Of a stretch of 8,763 nt of DNA, positions 1 through 8,300 are shown in pieces (position 1 is the first letter of the stretch; every line of letters starts with the position of its first letter). The DNA is from Chthoniobacterales bacterium. Lineage in GTDB: Bacteria; Verrucomicrobiota; Verrucomicrobiae; Chthoniobacterales; UBA10450. The stretch is taken from positions 1 to 8,763 of the forward strand of contig QHBL01000067.1 in the NCBI GenBank assembly GCA_003244125.1, given 5' to 3'. A program made the position numbers and the translations under genes. The notes under the pieces were generated by a model. That model was not told the DNA's origin. It searched no databases and saw only the letters and a list, made by a program, of their open reading frames with translations.

Positions 1-1
1 A

Positions 2-961
2 CCTCTGCTTGCTCTTCGTGACGTCGCGGCTGCGTTCAGTATTCTCACGCTTTTGCTGGCCACTCTCTTCGCCGCGCGGGTCGGTGGCCGCGCCTCGGCC
101 CTTGGCGTTGCAGCGCTGATGGCGTTCGCTCCGACGCAGCTGCACATGTCGCAGCATGCGCTGGCTGATGGCTTTTTTACTTTTTGGGCGACGCTGGCGC
201 TCTGGCTATTGTGGGAGAACCTGCGGGCGCCGCGGCGCCGCGGCTGGCTGGTGGCCCTGGGTTGTGCCCTTATCGCGATAGTGCTGACGAAGGAAAACGC
301 ATTTTTCGCGCTGGTAGCATTCGGAGTGATTCTCGTTTCCAATCAGTGGCTGAACTTCGGAAAGGTGACTCGCGAGCTGGTTGCAACCCTGATACTCGGA
401 CCTGTTGTTGGTTGCCTCATACTCGCGCTCCTTAGCGGCGGTGTATTGGAGCTAATCGCCACCTACCGTTTGTCTGTTAGCATGAACTATCAGCTGAAGT
501 ACGCCATTTTAACTGGCGACGGCCCATGGTATCGCTACCTCGTAGATCTGCTGCTGGTCAATCCTCTCGTGCTGCTGCTGGCAATAGGAAGGACATTCAC
601 GCTCACCAAAGACAGGAAACCTGAATGGTTCCTTCTAATCTTCATTGCGGCGAGCTATGCGATTATGTGCAACATCAAATATGGATTGAACCTCCGCTAC
701 GCCAACATGTGGGACTTCCCACTGTGCTTTTGCGCCTTCAGCGAACTTGTGGCTCTTGCTACGGTTGTATCGCTACGATGGCGAACTGCGGTTCTCTCCT
801 TGTTGATGGCGACGATCTCTCTTCTGGAACTGCATAACTACAACACGCTCGCGGTCAAATACCCGCTTTATGAGCTAGTAACGCCCGACCTGATGCGGGC
901 CTTGAGCATACTCAAAACGCCTTCTTCACCTGAGGACCTACTGCCGCCGCACATGAAATAA
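2..961 (+). CDS. GT-C-like polytopic membrane glycosyltransferase (PMT/ArnT type), 5'-truncated
   Basis: The reading frame is open from the window edge, so the gene begins upstream; 319 residues are visible, ending at TAA (959-961). The product is strongly hydrophobic with about nine to ten predicted membrane segments, for example FFTFWATLALWLLW, WLVALGCALIAIVL, LVATLILGPVVGCLILALL and WFLLIFIAASYAIMC. The stretch 'SQHALADGFFTFWATLALWLL' resembles the loop-plus-helix of PMT/ArnT (GT39/GT83-like) transferases, in which a short 'xxD' motif precedes a membrane helix. A late 'NLRYANMWDFPL' resembles their conserved 'RY..P' region. Such enzymes transfer sugar from a polyprenyl-phosphate donor on the outer face of the inner membrane. 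The catalytic N-terminal loop lies outside the window, so activity and acceptor cannot be judged. It converges with the glycosyltransferase-methyltransferase gene, leaving 52 bp between stops and no convincing terminator. A generic membrane protein remains possible. Confidence 0.72.
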   Translation, partial: PLLALRDVAAAFSILTLLLATLFAARVGGRASALGVAALMAFAPTQLHMSQHALADGFFTFWATLALWLLWENLRAPRRRGWLVALGCALIAIVLTKENAFFALVAFGVILVSNQWLNFGKVTRELVATLILGPVVGCLILALLSGGVLELIATYRLSVSMNYQLKYAILTGDGPWYRYLVDLLLVNPLVLLLAIGRTFTLTKDRKPEWFLLIFIAASYAIMCNIKYGLNLRYANMWDFPLCFCAFSELVALATVVSLRWRTAVLSLLMATISLLELHNYNTLAVKYPLYELVTPDLMRALSILKTPSSPEDLLPPHMK

Positions 962-1013
962 GAGCGGTTACAGCTCCGCATTCGTTGCTGTCAGCAGCTG
1001 GTAGGCTTGTCCT

Positions 1014-2585
1014 TCAGCTTGGGAAGGAGCCGCTTTGCACCCGAATGGATTTACGAAGTGGAGCTTCGAAGGCAGCAGCGTCAACGAGCCGACTGCTATG
1101 ATCAATCGTCTCAACCAGCAGGTTGTTGACCGTCGGTGCGGCTTCAGCGCGAACAAAGATCTGGTAGGAAAATAGGGTGGGGCTGTTTCGGATGAGTTGG
1201 TCATTCAGCCAGACCAGAACCCGGCTCATAAGATTGTTGCCGAGAGCGGCTGGGAATGGCGCCGGAATTCCGCGTTCCTCGAGAACCTTGTAGCCGGCTT
1301 GCCGCAGTGATTCGCGTAGAGAACGGAAGGTAAAGAGTCGTGTGTGCGTGGCGTCGAGAATTCCTTTTTTCCCGTAGTTGAATTGGCCCAGCAGCAACAT
1401 CAAACGCGTTGCAGCAAAGGCGATATTGGCGGTAGTAACGACGACCTCAGGACGCTTGCAGCCGGTGGCGAAGCGCAGCTCATCGAGGAATTCCTCTGGC
1501 CGCTTCAGGTGCTCGATGATGTCGAGCATGAAGATCTGATCGAACTGCGAGACATTGACGGGAAACTCGCTCCGATCAAGGTCCCAACGAATGAAGTTAA
1601 TGTTCCGCGAGCTTTCACTCGCCGGGACGTGCCGGTCGATGCCAGTCACGCGACAACCTTTTTTCAACAGTTCAGCGGCGACATAACCCGGCCCGCAGCC
1701 GATATCGAGCACGTGTCCCCCGGCTCTTGCGGCCGCAATTGCCATCGTGTGCGAGGAAGTGAACCCACGTTTGAGCTCGTAAATTTCTTTGTGCGGCGCG
1801 ACATCGAACTTGCGATCGAAAAACAGGTTCATTTGACGCAGCTGAACTCTGAGCATCGTCTTAAAGATGTCCCACGCGTAGCGAACGCCGTTCACGTGGC
1901 AGACTTCGCTTCCGTAGAAGGTCGGAATGGGCAGCTCGATGACGCGCAGTTTCTTCAACACGAGCTGAACGATGATTTCGGTGTCGAAATGAAAGCCCGG
2001 TGTGTTGCGTTCGAACGGCAGCTGGCGCAGAGCACGCGTCGAGTAAAGCCGGCAGCCCCAATGAAACTCCGACAAGCGGGTACCGAGCATCCAATTCTGA
2101 TACGCCGTCAGAATCTGGCTACCGATCCATTTGTAGAGCGGCATTTTGCCGGCCAGCGCCGCGCCTTTGTCGAGCATGCGGGAACCGAGGACAGCGTCTG
2201 CCTCGTCGTTCAGCAAAGGCAGTAGCAGCTCAGGCAGTTTTTCTGGCGCGTATTGGCCATCGCCGTGGAGCAGGGCGACAACGTCAAAGCAGTGATCGAT
2301 GGCGTAGCGATATCCCAGCTTCTGGTTCCCGCCGTAACCCTGGTTCTCCGGCGTTCGCAGCACGGTGATCTTGAGCGGTGCCGGGGCCTTGTCTGAACGA
2401 AGGCTCTCGGCGAAGGTGTGGTCCGTGGATGAATCATCCACAACGAGCACTTCCACTCCGTCGCGATGCAGGCATTTCGGGATGCGGCGCACGACCTTCT
2501 GGATTATTCCCGCCGCGTTGTAAGCGACGATGAAAATGAGGACCCGTTTACCACGTAGCTCGAGTAACGGCTCTGCTGCGGGCAT
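1014..2585 (-). CDS. Bifunctional family-2 glycosyltransferase / class I SAM-dependent methyltransferase
   Basis: A 523-residue two-domain protein. Residues about 14-250 form a DPM1-like GT-A glycosyltransferase: 'FIVAYNA' (18-24), 'VVDDSSTDHT' (48-57) with the nucleotide-binding aspartates, 'LLHGDGQY' (105-112) as the DxD-equivalent metal site, and 'GSRMLDKG' (134-141). Residues about 285-480 form a Rossmann methyltransferase: 'VLDIGCGPG' (292-300, SAM motif I), 'GID' (315-317) at the end of strand beta2, and 'FMLDIIEHL' (352-360, motif IV). It likely moves sugar from a nucleotide donor to a polyprenyl phosphate or glycan and methylates the sugar or a related acceptor in the cytoplasm; the substrates are inferred. 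The frame stays open upstream into the dehydrogenase gene, but homology begins just after the ATG at 2585, which follows GGGAG at very short spacing. The gap to the upstream gene is 62 nt. No transmembrane tail is seen, unlike many DPM-like enzymes. Confidence 0.85.
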   Translation of the reverse strand: MPAAEPLLELRGKRVLIFIVAYNAAGIIQKVVRRIPKCLHRDGVEVLVVDDSSTDHTFAESLRSDKAPAPLKITVLRTPENQGYGGNQKLGYRYAIDHCFDVVALLHGDGQYAPEKLPELLLPLLNDEADAVLGSRMLDKGAALAGKMPLYKWIGSQILTAYQNWMLGTRLSEFHWGCRLYSTRALRQLPFERNTPGFHFDTEIIVQLVLKKLRVIELPIPTFYGSEVCHVNGVRYAWDIFKTMLRVQLRQMNLFFDRKFDVAPHKEIYELKRGFTSSHTMAIAAARAGGHVLDIGCGPGYVAAELLKKGCRVTGIDRHVPASESSRNINFIRWDLDRSEFPVNVSQFDQIFMLDIIEHLKRPEEFLDELRFATGCKRPEVVVTTANIAFAATRLMLLLGQFNYGKKGILDATHTRLFTFRSLRESLRQAGYKVLEERGIPAPFPAALGNNLMSRVLVWLNDQLIRNSPTLFSYQIFVRAEAAPTVNNLLVETIDHSSRLVDAAAFEAPLRKSIRVQSGSFPS

Positions 2586-2600
2586 ATCTCCCGCGGAGCT

Positions 2601-2641
2601 AAAAACGGGCCAGCCGCCGCCGCCGACCGAGGAATCGCCCG
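2601..2641 (-). terminator. Possible weak intergenic terminator
   Basis: In the 62-nt gap after the dehydrogenase stop, the minus strand reads CGGGC, about 26 nt of GC-rich loop, GCCCG and then TTTTT (complement of 2601-2605). The stem is only 5 bp with a long loop, so this may be chance in GC-rich DNA. If real, it would partly uncouple the glycosyltransferase-methyltransferase gene from the genes upstream. Confidence 0.2.
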
Positions 2642-2647
2642 GCTGCG

Positions 2648-4450
2648 CTACCCCTTCAGCGCCGAGTTCGCCGCGGCGAGCAATTGCCGATCGTCGTTCT
2701 CGTGCAACCCGGCAAGAAGAGCTTTGGCGTGGCGGACCGATTTGCGGATGAAGTATTCCGGCGCGGTGAAATCGCGCGGCGCCCTCTCGCCATTGTGGCT
2801 GCGCGATTGCATCTCCGCATCCCAGCGACTGAGGGCGCAGGTGGAGGCAAACAGTTCCATGGCCGCGCCGGCGATGCGCTCCTGAATGAGCTGCATGTCG
2901 AGCACCGGCTCGCGATAGATAACGAGAGCGCGATTCACAGCCACGTTGAATCGCCAGATCAAGCGCGACAGTTGTCCCGCGAACCCGCGCAGTTCCGCGC
3001 TGCGCACCGGCACGTTTGGCGGATGCACTGTCGCGTTGAGCCGGCTCTTGCCCGCGCTCCACGCCTTGGCCATGCGATTGACCGAGAGCGACATCATCGT
3101 GTCGTAAATTTCCTTAAATTCCATGCCCGGTCCGCGCATCCCGACCAGCGCAACGAACGATGTCAGCACCTCGTTCGAGCCTTCGCCGATTTGATTGATG
3201 CGGGCATCGCGCAGCATTCGGCCCAGCGGATTATCGTCGAAATAAGCCGCGCCGCCGTGGATTTGGAACGCATCATTGACCGCTTCCCACAGCCGCTCCG
3301 TGGTGAACACTTTCAGCATTGCCGTCTCGATCATGTAATCCTCAAGACCGCGATCGATGAGCGAAGCGGTCACGGTGGTCATCGCTTCCATCGCGTAAAC
3401 ATCGGCGGCCATGGTCGCGATTTTCTTCTTCACCAGGTCGAAGCTGCCGAGTGTTTTCTTGAATTGCTGGCGCGAATTGGCGTGCTCGATCGCCATGCGC
3501 AGGCAACGCTTGGCCGCGCCGGTGCAACACGCGCCGAAGGTCGTGCGCCCGAAGTCGAGTACGGTCAGTGCAACACGCAGACCCTTCCCGATCGGCCCAA
3601 GGACATTTGCTTTTGGCACGCGCACGTTGTTCAACCGAAAGCGCCCCGTGGCTGTCCCGCGAATGCCGAGCTTCGGCATCCGCGCATCGACCATTTCGAA
3701 ACCTTGCATTTCGGGCGTGACGAGAAAGGCGGTGATCGCGTCCTTTCCCGGTTTGCCTGGCACGGGAGTGCGCGCCATTACCGTCAGCACCTGGGCGATG
3801 GAGGCGTTGGTGATGTAACGCTTCTCACCGTTGAGGATGAAATCGTCACCATCGGGCGTGGCGGTCATCTGGACGTTAGCGGCATCGGAGCCAGCTTCGC
3901 GTTCGGTGAGAGCGAACGCCGCAAGCTTCTCCCCGGCGACCAGTGCCGGCAGCCATTGCGCCTGCTGTTCGGGCGTGCCGAATAACAACAAAGCGCGAAT
4001 ACCGATGGAGTGATGGGCATTAACAAAAACCGAAGTCGAGGCGTCGCGGCTGCCAATTTCCTCCAGCACCCGGCAGTACTGCATTTGCGAAAATCCCCGT
4101 CCGCCGGCTTCGCGCGGCGCGGTCATGCCGAGCACGCCGGTGCGGGCGAGGCCATCGACGAGATTGCGGGGAATGTCGGCGTTGCGATCGATCCACTCGG
4201 AGTCTAGCTCTTGGTCGAGCATCTCGCGGACTTCAGCGACCGCACTGGCCAGCTCACTCTCCTGGCCGGCGGCGAGTCGCGGATACGGCATTACCCAGTC
4301 CGCGACGAAATTGCCCAGGAACAATCCCTTGGCGTAGCCGAGCTCCTGCCGTCCGCTGAAGAGCAGCTCCTCGGCCTGCTGCATCTCCTGTTGCCGCTCA
4401 ATATCCGCTTCCGTCTGCGCCATAAATTCATGACTCGCCGCGCCACGCAT
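2648..4450 (-). CDS. Acyl-CoA dehydrogenase, VLCAD/ACAD9-like
   Basis: FAD-dependent enzyme that oxidises acyl-CoA to trans-2-enoyl-CoA, the first step of beta-oxidation, passing electrons to ETF. From the ATG at 4450 it has 600 residues. 'FALTEREAGSD' (about 179-189) is the N-terminal/mid-domain ACAD signature, 'LNGEKRYITNA' (about 206-216) is typical of the beta domain, and 'NSRQQF' (about 325-330) begins the C-terminal helical domain. 'QIHGGAAY' and 'IGEGSNEVL' (about 421-428) follow, with the glutamate of the latter at the VLCAD catalytic-base position. About 150 residues lie beyond this, the C-terminal extension typical of VLCAD/ACAD9 and absent from roughly 380-residue ACADs. Two starts are plausible: ATG 4450 (17 nt after the preceding gene's second-frame stop) or ATG 4423 (591 residues, 'MAQTEADIERQ'). 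Neither has a strong ribosome-binding site. The in-frame extension up to 4561 overlaps the upstream gene and looks non-native. Confidence 0.9.
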   Translation of the reverse strand: MRGAASHEFMAQTEADIERQQEMQQAEELLFSGRQELGYAKGLFLGNFVADWVMPYPRLAAGQESELASAVAEVREMLDQELDSEWIDRNADIPRNLVDGLARTGVLGMTAPREAGGRGFSQMQYCRVLEEIGSRDASTSVFVNAHHSIGIRALLLFGTPEQQAQWLPALVAGEKLAAFALTEREAGSDAANVQMTATPDGDDFILNGEKRYITNASIAQVLTVMARTPVPGKPGKDAITAFLVTPEMQGFEMVDARMPKLGIRGTATGRFRLNNVRVPKANVLGPIGKGLRVALTVLDFGRTTFGACCTGAAKRCLRMAIEHANSRQQFKKTLGSFDLVKKKIATMAADVYAMEAMTTVTASLIDRGLEDYMIETAMLKVFTTERLWEAVNDAFQIHGGAAYFDDNPLGRMLRDARINQIGEGSNEVLTSFVALVGMRGPGMEFKEIYDTMMSLSVNRMAKAWSAGKSRLNATVHPPNVPVRSAELRGFAGQLSRLIWRFNVAVNRALVIYREPVLDMQLIQERIAGAAMELFASTCALSRWDAEMQSRSHNGERAPRDFTAPEYFIRKSVRHAKALLAGLHENDDRQLLAAANSALKG

Positions 4451-4467
4451 GTCCGGCTCGGACCGAG

Positions 4468-5041
4468 TCAGGGACTGTATTCGTCGGAGCGCGTCTGTCC
4501 ACTGAGCCGGCGCAGAATGGCGGTGACGATCCGATGAGCAATATCGTGACCTTGAGGCCATTGGCTCTCGCGCGGTCCGGCGACGTTCACGATTGTCATT
4601 CCGAGCGAAGGCGAGGGACCTCTCAAACGTTCGTTAGCGCGATCACCCATAGGGAGGTCCCTCGCGCCCGCTCGGGATAGTAGCGCGTGAACGAACACCA
4701 CCGCACGCTCAACCGCCTCATGGCGCGACAGCCGTGCGCAAGTCGAGGACCAGATGCGGCTTTCGCATTTCCCAGCAGAACTCCGATGTCTCGCGCGTCC
4801 CGCCGGTCAGCTCACCTTTGGCGATGATGAGCGTGCCATCCGCCTCAGCCACATTGCGCGCTGTCCGCACGGAATAATCCGTCGAGGGCAATTCGCTCAC
4901 TGGATACCGATCTGGGATTATCCCATCATCCGCCATCCGCCCCGCCGGACACCACCCGCCGCATTCGGCTCGAAGATCCAGCGCGGCGTCCAGCGGCCCG
5001 CGATCAACGCCAGTCTGCCCGCCGCAAATAATCTTCAGCAA
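4468..5041 (-). pseudogene. Putative molybdenum carrier (MoCo-carrier family) gene, frameshifted and carrying a palindromic insertion
   Basis: The first 107 codons, from a TTG at 5041 to a TGA at 4720-4718, encode the N-terminal part of the putative molybdenum carrier family: 'IICGGQTGVDRGPLDAAL' (4-21), 'GGWCPAGRMADDG' (28-40), 'IPDRYPV' (42-48) and 'LTGGTRETSEF' (78-88). This is a Rossmann-like, SLOG-related fold with a phosphate-binding GGQTGVD loop. The family normally continues to a conserved NVAGPRES block. That block is present, but in another frame, at 4587-4564, followed by a C-terminal helix and a stop at 4470-4468. Joining the frames needs one removed base near 4718-4725; removing the roughly 87-nt palindromic element as well gives about 161 residues, the usual family size. 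The TTG directly abuts the stop of the upstream small gene, and GGAA lies 6 nt before it. It may be a true pseudogene, a sequencing error, or a gene still yielding a 107-residue fragment. The family's biochemical role is poorly established. Confidence 0.75.
4594..4680. repeat. Imperfect palindromic element, dispersed-repeat type, inside the molybdenum-carrier-like gene
   Basis: Arms 4601-4622 and 4654-4675 are reverse complements at 19 of 22 positions (one arm begins CCGAGCG and ends GAGGGACCTC), with a loop of about 31 nt. The element lies between the codons for the 'EAVERAVVFVHA' helix and those for NVAGPRES. Read in the second frame it adds about 29 codons ('SRAGARDLP...PSLGMT') without a stop. 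The arms resemble intergenic palindromes that recur in several soil bacterial genomes, but only one copy is in this window, so its dispersed nature is inferred. The exact ends are uncertain by several bases and no target-site duplication is evident. Confidence 0.6.
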
Positions 5042-5263
5042 CTACGTTTCCGCGGTTTCTTGATCAACAGTGAGCCGGCTGATCATCAGCGGGCGAATGG
5101 TGTCATAACCGCCTTTGTCGAAAAAAATGAAAACACGATCGCCGGCGGGCGGGACTGCAATGTGGTCAACAGTTGGAACACGGATTCCGCCGCCGTCCAC
5201 AGTATGGATTATGAACGGCACGAACGGTCGCTTTCCGATGAGTTCGCGCAGGTCAGCGATCAT
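5042..5263 (-). CDS. Small conserved hypothetical protein (73 aa)
   Basis: A 73-residue product starting at ATG 5263 with a strong GTGAGGGG purine run immediately before it, ending at TAG 5044-5042. The sequence 'LRELIGKRPFVPFIIHTVDGG' followed by 'IRVPTVDHIAVPPAGDRVFIFF' predicts a helix and then a small all-beta fold, with no signal peptide, membrane segment or cysteines. I recognise the 'L...(R/K)PF.PF.IH..DG....V...D.IAV' pattern from small uncharacterised proteins of Verrucomicrobia and Planctomycetes, for which I know no function. It sits 42 nt after nrdJ and touches the molybdenum-carrier-like gene with no spacer (TAG then TTG), suggesting translational coupling. A role in ribonucleotide reduction is not supported by anything visible. 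Confidence 0.7.
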   Translation of the reverse strand: MIADLRELIGKRPFVPFIIHTVDGGGIRVPTVDHIAVPPAGDRVFIFFDKGGYDTIRPLMISRLTVDQETAET

Positions 5264-5305
5264 CCCCTCACCATACCGGAGACGTGGCCAGCCAACAAGT
5301 TTGGC

Positions 5306-8300
5306 TCAGCTGCACCCCTGGCTCGTGCCGCATTCGGTGCAAACCCCGCAGGCCCCGGCGCGGATCACTTTCTCGCTCCCGCAATGGGAGCAGACGATGT
5401 CCATGAACATGTTGCCCAGCGCTTCCTTCACGCGCTCCGCGTGCGTTTGGCCGCGGCTCGTTAGCTTGGGATTTCCTTCGTTGGGCGAGTCGTTGGTGAT
5501 GACATCGATCAACTCCTTCTCCGCCGTGCGCGGCAACTCCGGCACCGGGCGGTTGATCGACTTCTTCTCCATGTCGGGAATCTCCTTCAGCGGGAGATCG
5601 GGCTGTCCACGGTGTGGCGAGGTGGCTTCCTTGTAGCCTTTGATGAACTGGCAACCGAGCCAGCGAAACACGTAATCGGTGATGCTGGTGGTGCTGCGGA
5701 TATCAGGGTTCTTGGTGAACCCGCTTGGCTCGAAACGCTGGTAGGCAAATTTTTTCACCAGGCTTTCGAGCGAGACACCATATTGCAGCGCGATCGAGGT
5801 CAGCGTTCCCACCGTATCCATGAGCCCGCCGATGGTGCTGCCTTCCTTCGCCATGGTAATGAAAAGCTCGCCCGGCATTCCATCTTCGAACAATCCGACC
5901 GTGATGTAGCCTTCATGCCCGGCGATCTCGAACTTGTGCGTGAGTGACATGCGGGTGTCGCTCATCCGATGCCGCACCGGCTGATCCACCAGACCGCGTA
6001 GTTCGCCAGTCTCAGCTTCCAACTCCAGAATCCGCTTCTGCAAATCTTCGCGCTCCGCCGTGGCGTCCATCGCGCCATCGGCGCCGCCCATGTCGCGCGT
6101 CTTGCGTGTGTTCAGCGGCGCGGAACGCTTCGAGCCATCGCGGTAGATCGCGATGGCTTTGAGCCCGAGCCGCCACCCTTCCACATAGGTGTTCATGATG
6201 TCGTCCACCGTGGCCGTCTCCGGCAGGTTCACCGTCTTGGAAATCGCGCCGCTGAGGAACGGCTGCGCCGCGGCCATCATCCGCAAGTGTCCCATGTAAT
6301 GCAGGCTGCGTGTTCCCTGGTGCGCACGAAACGCGCAATCGAAAATCGATAGATGTTCCGGCTTTAATCGGGAAGCTATCTTCGCTCCGTTTTCGCCGGT
6401 GACATCTTCGATCGTGTCGAACTGATCGATATGATTGATGATCCTGCAGATTTGATCGGGCGAATACCCGAGGTGCTCCAGCGCCGGTCGCACCGTCTGG
6501 TTAACAATCTTCAACATCCCGCCGCCGGCTAACAATTTGTATTTCACCAGCGCGATGTCCGGCTCGATCCCGGTCGTGTCGCAATCCATCAGGAAACTGA
6601 TGGTGCCCGTCGGCGCGAGCACCGTTACCTGAGCATTACGATAACCATGCCGTTTGCCCAGCTCTGCCGCTCGGTCCCATGTCCGCTGCGCGTCTTCCTT
6701 CAGATACGCGAACTCCTCCACATCCGAAATGCTTTGCACCGCCGTGCGATGCAGCTCCATCACGTCCTGCATCGATTGCACATTGTCCGCTGCCACCGGT
6801 TTGCTCACGCCGCTGCAACGCGCATCGGCGTATCCCGGAAACGGCCCGAGTGCCTTCGCCATTAACGCGCTCTCCGCATACGCCTCGCCCGTCATGATGG
6901 CAGTAATCGCGCCGCACAAGGCCCGGCCTTCCGCGCTATCGTAGCCATAGCCGTAGCTCATGATGAGCGACCCGAGATTGGCGTAGCCCAGCCCCAGCGT
7001 CCGGAAGATGTGGGAATTCTCCGCGATCTCTTTGACGGGATAGCTCGCGTTATCGACAATGATTTCCTGCGCGGTAATGAAGACGCGCACTGCCGCTTTG
7101 AAGCGCTCGACGTCGAACTTCCCGTCCCCCGCTTTGAACTTCATCAAATTGAGCGACGCGAGATTGCACGCGGTGTTATCGAGGAAAAGATACTCGCTAC
7201 ACGGATTGGTGGAATTCTGCCGCCCGGTGCCCTTGCAGGTATGCCATTTGTGAATGGTGGAATCGAACTGCATTCCGGGATCGCCGCAGACGTGCGTGCC
7301 CTCGGCGATTTTGCGCAACAATCCGCGCGCATCCTTGCGCTCACACGGTGAACCATCGCGCACTCGGCGTGTCCACCATTCCTCGCCCGCAAGCGCCGCA
7401 TGCATGAACTCGTCGCTCACGCGCACGCTCAGGTTTTCGTTTTGATACATGACCGAGCCATAGGCATCGCCGTTGTAGCTCCCGTCGTAACCAGCATCGA
7501 TCAACGCCCACGCTTTCTTCTCCTCGTTCTGTTTCGCGTCGATGAACTCCTCGATGTCCGGGTGCCAATCCTTCAGCGTGTTCATCTTGGCCGCGCGACG
7601 CGTCTTGCCGCCGCTCTTCACCACATTCGCCACCTGGTCGTAAACTTTCAGAAACGACAACGGCCCACTCGGTTTCCCGCCGCCGCTCAGCTTCTCGCGC
7701 GTGCTGCGCAAGGTGGAAAGATCGCTCCCCGTGCCGCTCCCATATTTGAAAAGCATCGCCTCGCTCGTCGCCAATCGCATGATGTCCTCCATCGTGTCGT
7801 CAACCGACTGGATGAAGCACGCGCTTCCCTGCGGATACTCGTACTGCGTCGCGGCGCGCTCGGCCTCGCCCGTCTCGCGATTGTAAAAATAATTGCCCGC
7901 GCCTGCGTCGCGCCCGATGCCGTATTGATGATGCAGCCCGACGTTAAACCAAACCGGCGGATTAAACGCTCCGTGCTGGTTCAAGCAGAGCCAGCTTAGC
8001 TCATCGTAAAAAACCTCCGCCGACTTCGCGTCCGCGAAATATCCGTCCGCGACTCCCCAGTCGGTGATCGTGCGAGTGACGCGATGAATGAGCTGCCGCA
8101 CCGAGGTCTCGCGCCCGCCTTGGTGCGGATCAGTCCCGTTCGCGATGTCGCCGTAGAAATACTTCGAGACGGCGATCTTCGTCGCCAGCGGACTCCAGGC
8201 GGCCGGCACCTCGATGTTCTCCTGCTTGAAGATAATCTTACCGCCGTCATCCGTGATCGCAGCCGTGCGCCGCTCCCATTCCACCTGGTCGAAAGGCGCC

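Noticed and set aside
962..1013. Bidirectional terminator between the convergent genes
   Set aside because: Only 4-5 bp stems with poor loops and no T-run on either strand.
1344..2225. Plus-strand open frame (293 codons) opposite the glycosyltransferase-methyltransferase gene
   Set aside because: The opposite strand has clear GT2 and SAM-methyltransferase motifs; this translation shows none.
2684..3985. Long plus-strand open frame (433 codons) antisense to the acyl-CoA dehydrogenase
   Set aside because: It mirrors the dehydrogenase codons in GC-rich DNA, has no recognisable domain and is rich in Arg/His/Ala as shadow frames are.
4451..4561. N-terminal extension of the acyl-CoA dehydrogenase up to the ATG at 4561
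   Set aside because: It overlaps the C-terminal coding part of the molybdenum-carrier-like gene, and the extra residues do not resemble dehydrogenase sequence.
7400..7999. Plus-strand open frame (199 codons) inside nrdJ
   Set aside because: The nrdJ frame carries conserved catalytic motifs throughout this stretch; the antisense frame is a codon shadow.
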